Shown here: piece after piece, positions 51,305 to 64,000 of the stretch
Layout: each line of letters opens with the position of its first letter
How positions within the stretch are numbered: the first letter of the stretch is position 1
From: Amorphochlora amoebiformis
Lineage: Eukaryota; Cercozoa; Chlorarachniophyceae
Length of the DNA stretch: 64,000 bases
NCBI GenBank assembly: GCA_054601695.1
Contig: BAAHQB010000096.1
Coordinates: 372,001 to 436,000, forward strand
Direction of reading: 5' to 3'
The notes under the pieces: model-generated
Seen by the model: only the letters and a program-made list of their open reading frames with translations
The model's database searches: none
Told to the model about the DNA's origin: nothing
Position numbers and translations under genes: made by a program

Positions 51305-51475
51305 TACATACATATGTATATAATATATATCTATATGTATGTATATATGTGTGTATATCAGGTATGGGAGGATCAGAAAAGAGGAGATAGAAAAGCCCAC
51401 GCCCAGGAAAAAGGGAGAAAAAGGCGAGCGCCGCAGAGAAAGAAAGTCAGTAGTGGGAAGAGAAGAAAGCGCTAG
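28932..51475 (+). CDS. NOC1: NOC1/MAK21/CEBPZ nucleolar complex protein, at least 34 exons over 22.5 kb
   Basis: A CBF/MAK21-family protein that works with NOC2 in early 60S ribosomal subunit assembly and export from the nucleolus. About 915 residues are recovered, in family order: [195 protein letters not shown]; a long acidic tail; [12 protein letters not shown]; and a basic end, [11 protein letters not shown] then TAG. Phases agree at nearly every junction. Unresolved: the N-terminus, a short exon at 39005-39219, and the segment 42353-43316 (before HFHP). Exon coordinates are in the three entries below. Introns are mostly (TA)n. Confidence 0.95.
31885..32705. repeat. 16-bp pyrimidine minisatellite and CT tract in a NOC1 intron
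   Basis: About 25 tandem copies of a roughly 16-base unit (tctctttctctgcctc, with gcgtc/gcctc/tgtc variants) from 31885 to about 32310, then looser CT-rich sequence. It starts about 60 bases after the donor at 31829. The plus-strand frame stays open for hundreds of codons (Ser/Leu/Phe/Ala/Cys), but this is intron, not a gene. Confidence 0.9.
33610..34318. repeat. Opposed telomere-like arrays inside a NOC1 intron
   Basis: Degenerate GGGTTA repeats at about 33610-33820 and CCCTAA repeats at about 34177-34318, pointing toward each other with (TA)n between. The second ends about ten bases before the NOC1 exon at 34328, so telomere-like sequence lies next to a working acceptor. Confidence 0.9.
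35536..35656. repeat. Palindrome with extra copy
   Basis: tgcctacattaata at about 35537 is followed by (TA)n, then tattaatgtaggca at about 35593 (a perfect inverted repeat of 14 bases or more), then CA/TA and a further direct copy of tattaatgtaggca at about 35641. It is in the NOC1 intron 35113-35869. Confidence 0.85.
36545..36585 (+). repeat. Copy of a NOC1 exon end and donor
   Basis: gaatgctaagcaacgtgatc continuing to gaggttactgctgat repeats positions 36450-36484, which are the 3' part of the exon encoding MKSNVIKE plus its donor gttactgctgat. About 60 bases of (TA)n separate the two and the match is nearly perfect. The first copy alone has an acceptor (gttacgtag). Confidence 0.85.
37513..43374 (+). 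other. NOC1: NOC1 exons, central part
   Basis: Exons 37513-37603, 37869-38003, 38496-38539, 38955-39004 (or from 38940), 39220-39244, 39736-39820, 40377-40427, 41033-41074, 41494-41562, 42312-42352 and 43317-43374. Two inserts are absent from the animal protein as I know it: the Lys-rich segment at 37869 ([20 protein letters not shown]) and the charged segment at 39736 ([20 protein letters not shown]). A phase conflict between 39004 and 39220 implies one further short exon. Confidence 0.85.
45905..46285. repeat. Degenerate minisatellite around 'caattagatta'
   Basis: At least five diverged copies of a roughly 35-60 base unit (..atacaattagattatactgtatatgaatatacg..) at about 45903, 45985, 46180, 46230 and 46260. 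They interrupt the usual (TA)n. A 110-base non-repetitive segment lies inside (about 46040-46160). In the NOC1 intron before exon 46290. Confidence 0.7.
46440..46905 (+). repeat. Three diverged copies of an acidic NOC1 exon segment
   Basis: The exon 46290-46343 contains gacaaaacaccatccgataa. Related segments: about 46445-46480 (acaaaatgacagtcgatgaa), 46630-46672 (gaacaatacaccagtcgacg) and 46862-46900 (gaccaaacgccagttgacga), each in (TA)n. None has both a correct acceptor in the acidic frame and a donor, so I treat them as relics and not exons. Confidence 0.65.
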
Positions 51476-51853
51476 AACTACTATTGCTGAAAGCAACTGC
51501 GCTATATGACATTATAAAACATTAAATATATTTTGGTCTGGAGATATATATGACGCCAGATAGTGAAAATTGAAATAAAAAAATTATGATAAATATTCTC
51601 ACATCGTGCTAGTTCTAGCATGTACGTACCTAGGCTCTAGATTGCAGGCATGTCTAACGTCTAAAACATACTTAGAATTATAACGTAACTATCGGATCAT
51701 TAATGCTAGTAATGATAGTACCGGTGATTACAATTACCATGCAATTATGAATTCAGAAGTTGAATAACTCAGTAACTGCTGAGCCGCTGTACTCACTAAG
51801 TTCAGACCCCATGTACATCGATCAATCAATGTTATCCCGAGTCACCCGACTTA
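51476..51853. other. Convergent intergenic segment
   Basis: Between the NOC1 TAG stop (plus) and the EEF1AKMT1 TAG stop (minus). AT-rich unique sequence without (TA)n. No open frame of note and no clear poly-A signal beyond generic AATAAA-like text (gaaataaaaaaatta). Confidence 0.6.
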
Positions 51854-52171
51854 CTATTCCCCGTCAACTTCCGGATTCTTCAAGTTTAATTGGCTTTCCT
51901 TAAATGTGGAATAGTTAGTGTAGAAGTCGTATTGATAGATGAGGGTGGGGCAGAGAGGGCGGAAGGCTTGGGGTATGAGGTTCATTAGGCGACGAAGGGT
52001 TTTCGCATTCTCAGGGACCGTACTCATTAGTATCTTTGCGTCCTGAGATGATAGGTTATAATCTAAGGTAACGTTTGGGTAAGGCACAGTTTTGGGTTGG
52101 AATTAACGTTATGGTGTTGGGGTGGAATATAATATATATATATATATATCTTTACAAAAATATATATATTT

Positions 52172-52235
<64 letters not shown>

Positions 52236-52273
52236 ATAGGTTTATACATATATATATATATATATATCTATAT

Positions 52274-52331
<58 letters not shown>

Positions 52332-52549
52332 GGGTTATAATCTCGGTTAACGTTTGGGTTAGGCACACTTTTGGGTTCGAATTAGGGTTATGGTTGGGGT
52401 TCCTTTTTGGGTTTTAAAGTTTATGTTTATGGTTAGGGTGAGGGATTGAATGAGCGTTTTGATGAGGATTAGGGTTGGGTTAGGGTTGGAAAAGAGAGAG
52501 TCTGTTATACAACGGCTACCACACGCATGAGAATAATATACATATATAT

Positions 52550-52582
<33 letters not shown>

Positions 52583-52618
52583 GTATTTATATGTGTGCAC
52601 AGTAATATAAATAAACAA

Positions 52619-52654
<36 letters not shown>

Positions 52655-52768
52655 CGTAAATACACGTATCCTATATATTATATTACATATGTATATAGAT
52701 ATATATATATATATATATATATATAACGTAAATACACGTATCCTATATATTATATTACATATGTATAT

Positions 52769-52849
<81 letters not shown>

Positions 52850-52940
52850 CACATATACACATGTATAAATATATAAATATGAATGTACTATGTACATATA
52901 TACATACACATTTTTATATACATATACATATATATCTATA

Positions 52941-52984
<44 letters not shown>

Positions 52985-53032
52985 TGTATATGTGCACATA
53001 TATTATATTATGTATGTATATACACATATACA

Positions 53033-53079
<47 letters not shown>

Positions 53080-53306
53080 CATACATATATACGCATACAT
53101 ATACAAATCTAATTAAAATTTTATATGTAACAAGCACGCACAAATGAAACACACCATGTATATATATATATATATAATGTTTTTTGTTGTATACATACAT
53201 ACGTATCCATGTATCCTATACATATATATATTTATGTATGATGTTATTTACTTATTTGCATACATACATACATGCTGTTTTACATACAAACATAAATACA
53301 TAATCC

Positions 53307-53354
<48 letters not shown>

Positions 53355-53361
53355 CACATAC

Positions 53362-53403
<42 letters not shown>

Positions 53404-53962
53404 TATTCAAATTTTGTATTCATACATTATGTATATGCAATATTACACATATGAAACGGTATACACTAAATGTCCTCTGGAATATTCGGAGGCACCAGAC
53501 TGTGTAATGGACAACCTTGCTCATAAGTAGATGTGCCGCCTTAGAGTATAGCTCCATAACGTCGGTAGTAATAAATGGCGGGTCGATAACTATGTAGTCA
53601 AACTTGTGGCAGAGCTCCTCCGGGATCTGTAGGGAAAGTATAACGACGAACTCAGTGGAAGGGAATGAGACTGATGGCGGCAAGAGAGGAGAGAGAGCGG
53701 GAAGAGGAGAGAGATGAAAGGGAGGGCGAGGGGCGTCGTTGCGTAGCGCATTTGTTAGGTTCAGATACCTTTTCGGGAGCCCTGAAATCAAAATGTACAA
53801 AACCTGGGTCTTTCTTAAATCTAGTGTCTACCTGATGTATGTAATAAGTGTGGATTACGCAGAACTAAGACGGTTTGTAGTAGGATACGTATGATTTATG
53901 GTGGGGTGTATGGAGGGCATATAGGCTGTAAATATTTTAATATCATATGTAATACATATATA

Positions 53963-54024
<62 letters not shown>

Positions 54025-54107
54025 GTACATATATAGAAATATTTATATATGTATATATGTACATATATATGTGTGTGTTTATATATATATTATATATATA
54101 TATATAT

Positions 54108-54145
<38 letters not shown>

Positions 54146-54158
54146 TATATATTTATAT

Positions 54159-54221
<63 letters not shown>

Positions 54222-54277
54222 ACACAGATTTCATTTACATGTGATGTATACACACAAAAACACACACGTATGTACAG

Positions 54278-54361
<84 letters not shown>

Positions 54362-54419
54362 GTGTATATATATATATATATATATGTTTTTATGTATATA
54401 CATATAACTATATATATAT

Positions 54420-54459
<40 letters not shown>

Positions 54460-54861
54460 CATACATACATATATTATATTCTCATTGAATGGCCAGAGGA
54501 CGGAAGTTTCGAGACTTACGTCGAATATTTTGCTGTTTTTCCTCTGCTTGCTGTCTTTCGGCAGAGAAAAGTACACACTTGGCGTCGACAAGAATGCGCA
54601 ATGGTCTCCCATAGCAAGAACTTCGTTCACCATAGTCTCAATGGTCCGCTGACGAGATTATACGCTCGAAATTATGTGTGAGGCCGACCACGTGACCGGT
54701 TGTGCGTACCTTAGAGTACCAATACTGGTTGAATCCACAGTTTTCCTTCGTCCTCAGCAGAAACCGATTCTTCCCACTCTATTATAGACAGGGTGAGTTT
54801 GGATTGAATGGGAGGATTATAAAGCCACCTTTTTCACACCGGTTTTCGTCTCCGATGCCAT
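51854..54861 (-). CDS. EEF1AKMT1: EEF1AKMT1/EFM5-type eEF1A lysine methyltransferase, 197 aa
   Basis: Methylates a lysine of translation elongation factor 1A, using SAM, in the cytosol. Six minus-strand exons: 54861-54829, 54778-54710, 54648-54520, 53831-53769, 53626-53516 and 52042-51854; all junctions are phase 0 and all donors GT. Start: ATG at 54861 ([11 protein letters not shown]). Signatures: FNQYWYSK (residues 27-34), a beta-strand STPSVY (55-60), the acidic turn FDVDTRF, the catalytic-type motif DPPF (113-116) and YQYDFYTNY (171-179). The length is close to the usual 200-215. Introns 1-4 lack large TA tracts except intron 3. Intron 5 (1.5 kb) holds (TA)n, telomere-like repeats and duplications. 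Complete and secure. Confidence 0.95.
52050..52500. repeat. Duplicated intron segment and telomere-like repeats
   Basis: About 52052-52118 (ggttataatctaaggtaacg..) lies directly beside the exon 6 acceptor of EEF1AKMT1. It is repeated at about 52332-52400 (ggttataatctcggttaacg..) across 200 bases of (TA)n. The second copy runs on into degenerate GGGTTA repeats to about 52490. Confidence 0.85.
52645..52775. repeat. 71-base tandem duplication in (TA)n
   Basis: ataacgtaaatacacgtatc followed by ctatatattatattacatat occurs at about 52652 and again at about 52723, identical over roughly 50 bases. It is in intron 5 of EEF1AKMT1 and looks recent. Confidence 0.85.
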
Positions 54862-54997
54862 TATTGCCGAAGAATTAGAATTAGAATCTTCCAGGGACAC
54901 GTGCCGAAGGTGTTGACTGTGACTGGCCGTCACTGACGGTGACTCGAAGAATTAGTAGGTTCCGTCGTGGCCCACGGCTCCACCGCACCGCACGGTC
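54862..54997. promoter_or_regulatory. Shared divergent promoter, 136 bp
   Basis: Only 136 bases separate the start codons of EEF1AKMT1 (minus) and mL43 (plus). The segment is GC-richer than the surroundings, free of (TA)n, and contains ggacacgtgccg (a CACGTG palindrome) and repeated gtgactggccgtcactgacg. No TATA element is evident. That it drives both genes is inferred from position. Confidence 0.55.
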
Positions 54998-58040
<3,043 letters not shown>

Positions 58041-58340
58041 ACTCATCTTCTAGTTCATAACAAGTACTTTCTGAGTCACCGACCGTGACGTGCACATTAA
58101 ATTTATTTTATGAAAATATCTGGCGGAGTACAGGCTGAAACATAACTAAATATAGCCGTATATCAACAGATTTAATCAACCTAGCGATGCATGAATTGCC
58201 GTCGCGCTAGAAACATTCGAACAACGTAATAATACTAGTAATATTAGATCGGATTATAAAATAAGATACTAGCTAGTTCTAGTAGTTATATCCAAGTTTC
58301 TCAACAGCTACAGGTGCATCATGCATACTACTTCAGGAAT
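58041..58340. other. Convergent intergenic segment
   Basis: Between the mL43 TAG (plus) and the SCO1 TGA (minus). AT-rich unique sequence. No (TA)n and no convincing open frame. Confidence 0.6.
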
Positions 58341-59123
58341 TCAAGCTGCGGTACTAGGCTGGACCGAGTTCTGCGTCTGCTTCTGTTCATATATATCCTG
58401 CTTAATTGTATCAATCATCTTCGTCGCAACCTCCTCAGCAGTTAGATTCTTGCCAAAGTATTCCAGGAACTCCCCCTTGGTTCCCATCAGATAGAAGAAT
58501 ATCGAGTGGTCGACGAGATAGTCTGTATCGTCTCCCGCTGGAGCACTGAAATACACCCTGAAAGCCTTGCTAACCTTCTGGATCTCGTCATTCGTCCCTG
58601 TCAGGCACACCAGCCGAGGGTGGTAATCCTTCTTATACGCCTTCAAGCGGCTAGGAGTGTCCCGCTTGGGATCAATCGTGATGAAGACTGGGGTGACGGT
58701 TGGGACGCTTGGATACGCATCGGCGATGTCCAGGGCTTTTCCCATCTTTTTCAGCTCCGTTGGGCAGATATCTGGACACTTAGAGAATCCGAAGTACAGT
58801 AGCGTGTATTGCCCGTGGTAGTCCTCGGACGTGACACGTTGGCCAGTCTCCGCGTCGACTAAGTCATAGGGTCCACCAAGCATAGGCTTTCCAATTACCG
58901 TCACCTTGGTGTCAGAGAGTACACGGTCCTTCTCATAGTTGTAGTAAAGCACAACCCCAGCACCGACGATACCCATCCCAACTACAGAAGGCCAGTTTGC
59001 CCAGCGCACTTTCGCAACCTTGGTCGGCGGGGCGGATGGGGGCTTCGTGGGCTCGCAGAAAAATCGTCGGGGGACCTTAGAGAGCCCGCGGGAACCGTTG
59101 AGAGCGCGCAGTACTCGCCGCAT
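58341..59123 (-). CDS. SCO1: SCO1-type cytochrome c oxidase copper chaperone, 260 aa
   Basis: Delivers copper to the CuA site of cytochrome c oxidase subunit 2 at the mitochondrial inner membrane. Single exon. The open frame extends upstream to 59276, but ATG at 59123 is preferred: MRRVLRALNGSRG is an Arg-rich presequence. Upstream codons follow a likely acceptor (tttttttcag), which suggests a 5' UTR intron. Features: one membrane segment near residues 46-62, the copper ligands in CPDIC (C116, C120) and H206 in DHSIFFYL, and the family texts LLYFGFSKCPDICPTEL and FITIDPKRDTP. Length and layout are typical and complete. The lack of coding introns contrasts with its neighbours. Confidence 0.97.
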   Translation of the reverse strand: MRRVLRALNGSRGLSKVPRRFFCEPTKPPSAPPTKVAKVRWANWPSVVGMGIVGAGVVLYYNYEKDRVLSDTKVTVIGKPMLGGPYDLVDAETGQRVTSEDYHGQYTLLYFGFSKCPDICPTELKKMGKALDIADAYPSVPTVTPVFITIDPKRDTPSRLKAYKKDYHPRLVCLTGTNDEIQKVSKAFRVYFSAPAGDDTDYLVDHSIFFYLMGTKGEFLEYFGKNLTAEEVATKMIDTIKQDIYEQKQTQNSVQPSTAA

Positions 59124-59363
59124 TTTCTGTGTGATACTTTCGAGGGCGTTGCCTGAAAAAAATACAAGAGTAATAACCCGAAGGAAGACACTGACGGTTG
59201 TAAAACAAGGTTTGAATGATTCAGATGGTAGGCAGTTGCACCTATCGCTCGCGTCACTCGCAATCACGACAGCCACTTCCGTGGCCGTGGTTCATGAGGT
59301 TCACAACATTACGTCACGTCACGTCACGTCACATCACTCCAGGTGGGAAAAAAAAAATCATGT

Positions 59364-59444
59364 CGACAACTACAGGATTCGAACCTGTGCGGGAAATCCC
59401 AGCAGATTTCAAGTCTGCCTCCTTAACCACTCGGACAAGTTGTC
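59364..59444 (-). tRNA. tRNA-Ser(UGA)
   Basis: Cloverleaf on the minus strand: acceptor GACAACT/AGTTGTC, D-arm TCC..GGA, anticodon stem GCAGA/TCTGC with loop CTTGAAA (anticodon TGA), a long 13-base variable arm, T-arm ACAGG-TTCGAAT-CCTGT and discriminator G73. The long variable arm and G73 are serine-tRNA features. No intron, and no encoded CCA. A short T-run does not follow immediately. It is 240 bases upstream of the SCO1 start on the same strand. Confidence 0.96.
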
Positions 59445-59524
59445 AGGTTGCGATAGAGTTACGGTTTAATTTATCACGTAGACGGCAGAATTGCCACATC
59501 CGGATGGGGGACTAGATTCGGCAC

Positions 59525-60277
59525 ATGTCCCTCGAGTCCCTTTGCGCCGTGCTCAATAGCGGCAACCGAGCCCAAATCCTCAAGGCAGCTGGGTAAGCAA
59601 TGGTTTTCGTATGTTGCATGGGGGTTAAGGACTAGGGGAGGTCTTAAGGCGTGCGAGAGGCAAACAGTGTGACTCCGACCCTACACCAGCTCTTTCAGGA
59701 ACTATGCAGCGCCAGCAGTGATAACTGACGAGATTTCGGAGGCGTATATTTCCAAGCCTTTCTCCCAGTGCCTTTCGAAGTTCCTTGAAGATCGAGAGGT
59801 AGAACCTTGCCAGCCATATGCGACACTCGTTCGGTTTCACGTTAACTATGACCCCACGCTTCCACCTCGGCCCCCAAGCAATTCCTTACATACCTATCCT
59901 TCTCATGAAAACAACTACCAGATCGTAGAGATTCTCTTGCACGCCCTAGCCTCCATACAAGTGGGTTTCCCTTAATCTTTCTTTTCATGCATCATTTTTT
60001 ACTATCCGATGGTTGAATGATGGTAGTCGAGTTCTCTATTGTTGCCTCAGGTGGGTCTACACGAGCCTTCTGTATATTTGGACCCGTTCGACAGCGAAAA
60101 AGACGATGTAGAAGTAAGAATTAAACCAAAATGCTTACTCCGGGTGATGATTTGTATTTCTCCGGATGGTTGGTTTTTTTTTGGGTTGTGTACTCGGGCT
60201 ACATTTCCCTCTAGGATGGCGACTGCAAGCAACTCGTGCAGCTTATACAGACTATTTTGACCGCGACTAAGAAGTAG
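59525..60277 (+). CDS. Unknown conserved-looking protein, 151 aa, four exons
   Basis: Exons 59525-59592, 59699-59960, 60051-60113 and 60215-60277; all introns are short (90-106 bases), GT..AG, and phases agree. Start MSLESLCAVLNSGNRAQILK; middle FSQCLSKFLEDREVEPCQPY and YATLVRFHVNYDPTLPPRPP; end DGDCKQLVQLIQTILTATKK then TAG. No signal peptide or membrane segment. Mixed helical character with a Pro-rich loop. I do not recognise the family. The clean splicing, full start-to-stop frame and position in the compact gene cluster make it a real gene. It is divergent from the tRNA and SCO1. Confidence 0.85.
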
Positions 60278-60324
60278 GTTTAATGTGTATGAATACATAG
60301 ATGCATAAATTATAAATATGACAT

Positions 60325-61640
<1,316 letters not shown>

Positions 61641-61663
61641 TATATATGTTGTTGTTGTTGCAG

Positions 61664-62880
<1,217 letters not shown>

Positions 62881-62957
62881 TTCAATGGATTAAACTCAGA
62901 TGTCGCGACGAAGATCACCTATCTATTTTCAAACCTGATCACCACTTCCGTCCGGTT

Positions 62958-63330
<373 letters not shown>

Positions 63331-63485
63331 ACATGTATACGTATATTTAAATATACATATTATGTATATACACATATGTACTATTCACGAAAGACGCCCC
63401 AATCTACCGACATGTCAAGATTCGAACCCTATTACTCGGGACGCTAACCTCCCCTTGAGTTGAAATCAACCCCTTATCCCTACAG

Positions 63486-63659
63486 TTGGTGTGGGATTCT
63501 ATTGAAACGACAAGCTCTCTCTACTGTTGTTTATCTAACCAAGGTAGATTTTACCAAACTCTTGTGAACGAATTAATCTGGACGTATATGTACAAATTAC
63601 ATATGTATTATATAATTTATGTTTATACATATGTATGCAACTATATATACGATATATAG

Positions 63660-63711
<52 letters not shown>

Positions 63712-63717
63712 GATATG

Positions 63718-63757
<40 letters not shown>

Positions 63758-63899
63758 CATATATGCGTACATAAGCACTAGTCCAGCATCTTTTAAGCAC
63801 GTTAACATTCAAAATGTAATTTACTCCCAGGCGCACACGAAAAGCTATGAGCTTGTAGGGATCGTCTGCACAATCATGGCTGAGATTAGTAATTTCCTC
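63486..63899 (+). other. Candidate exons of a gene running off the right edge
   Basis: 63486-63543 (LVWDSIETTSSLYCCLSNQ, acceptor ctacag, donor gtagat) and 63831-63899 (AHTKSYELVGIVCTIMAEIS, acceptor actcccag, donor gtcaga). Each is open and well bounded, but their phases (1 out, 0 in) do not join, so something is missing between them. The family is not recognised. Confidence 0.4.
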
Positions 63900-63908
63900 G
63901 TCAGATAT

Positions 63909-63939
<31 letters not shown>

Positions 63940-64000
63940 CTCTAACCCGATCAACCTCAAGACTTGATAACCTCGCTTTAGCCACTCGTACAGAATCTTG

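Larger units (their letters stand above)
43598..51475 (+). other. NOC1: NOC1 exons, C-terminal part with acidic tail
   Basis: Exons 43598-43733, 44128-44189, 45317-45379, 45748-45804, 46290-46343, 47234-47302, 47632-47712, 48293-48345, 48856-49004, 49262-49303, 49635-49742, 50311-50390 and 51362-51475. All 12 junctions are in phase. From 45748 to 49742 the peptides are dominated by Asp/Glu (for example [19 protein letters not shown] and [17 protein letters not shown]), typical of the family's tail. The donor at 43733 (G-gtatatatata) and the acceptor at 44128 (tatatatatag) are built largely from the TA repeat. Confidence 0.95.

Noticed and set aside
59124-59276. N-terminal extension of SCO1 by 51 residues
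   Set aside because: The extension lacks presequence character and crosses a likely acceptor (tttttttcag). The internal ATG gives a typical mitochondrial presequence and family length.
63385-63475. A second tRNA (minus strand; loop TTTCAAC would give a UCA, selenocysteine-like anticodon)
   Set aside because: There is a GGTTCGAAT-like box, but the T-stem has mismatches and wobbles, and neither the acceptor stem nor the D-arm can be formed.

Overview
This is a window of nuclear DNA from an unidentified, probably unicellular, eukaryote. The evidence is spliced genes with GT..AG introns, a tRNA-Ser(UGA) without encoded CCA, mitochondrial and nucleolar housekeeping genes, and many degenerate TTAGGG-type repeats. 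TAA, TAG and TGA are all used as stops. I cannot name the species. The dominant feature is (TA)n, interrupted by TG/CA steps. It fills nearly every intron and gives rise to most long open frames, which read as Ile/Tyr runs and are not genes. The real genes are chains of very short exons (20-200 nt) stitched across these tracts. I rebuilt them by splice site, reading phase and family motifs.

Layout: (1) about 0.2-10.1 kb, minus: TRM5, tRNA m1G37 methyltransferase, both ends incomplete, its introns holding interstitial telomere-like arrays. (2) 10.6-12.3 kb, plus: an unrecognised gene with a clear terminal exon. (3) 12.7-21.8 kb, plus: a methyltransferase-like gene carrying a YAWAIP block and the motif EIGAGTGYW. 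(4) 22.1-28.2 kb, minus: two DUF1279 (FAM210-like) units, either neighbouring genes or one double-domain gene. (5) 28.9-51.5 kb, plus: NOC1/MAK21/CEBPZ, at least 34 exons. (6) 51.9-60.3 kb, a compact cluster: EEF1AKMT1/EFM5 (minus), mL43 (plus, sharing a 136-bp divergent promoter), SCO1 (minus, single exon), tRNA-Ser (minus) and a 151-residue unknown (plus). (7) 61.7-64 kb, plus: an unknown gene with a Cys/His exon, then exons running off the right edge.

The recognised products serve ribosome and translation biology (TRM5, NOC1, EEF1A methylation, mL43, tRNA-Ser) and mitochondria (mL43, SCO1, DUF1279). I see no operon-like logic.

The most unusual observation is that many exons have diverged partial copies of their splice-site end (exon edge plus donor or acceptor), separated from the true exon by (TA)n. 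I found this at ten loci in at least five genes. It suggests that TA tracts act as breakpoints for repeated duplication of exon-intron junctions, which grows introns and leaves pseudo splice sites.
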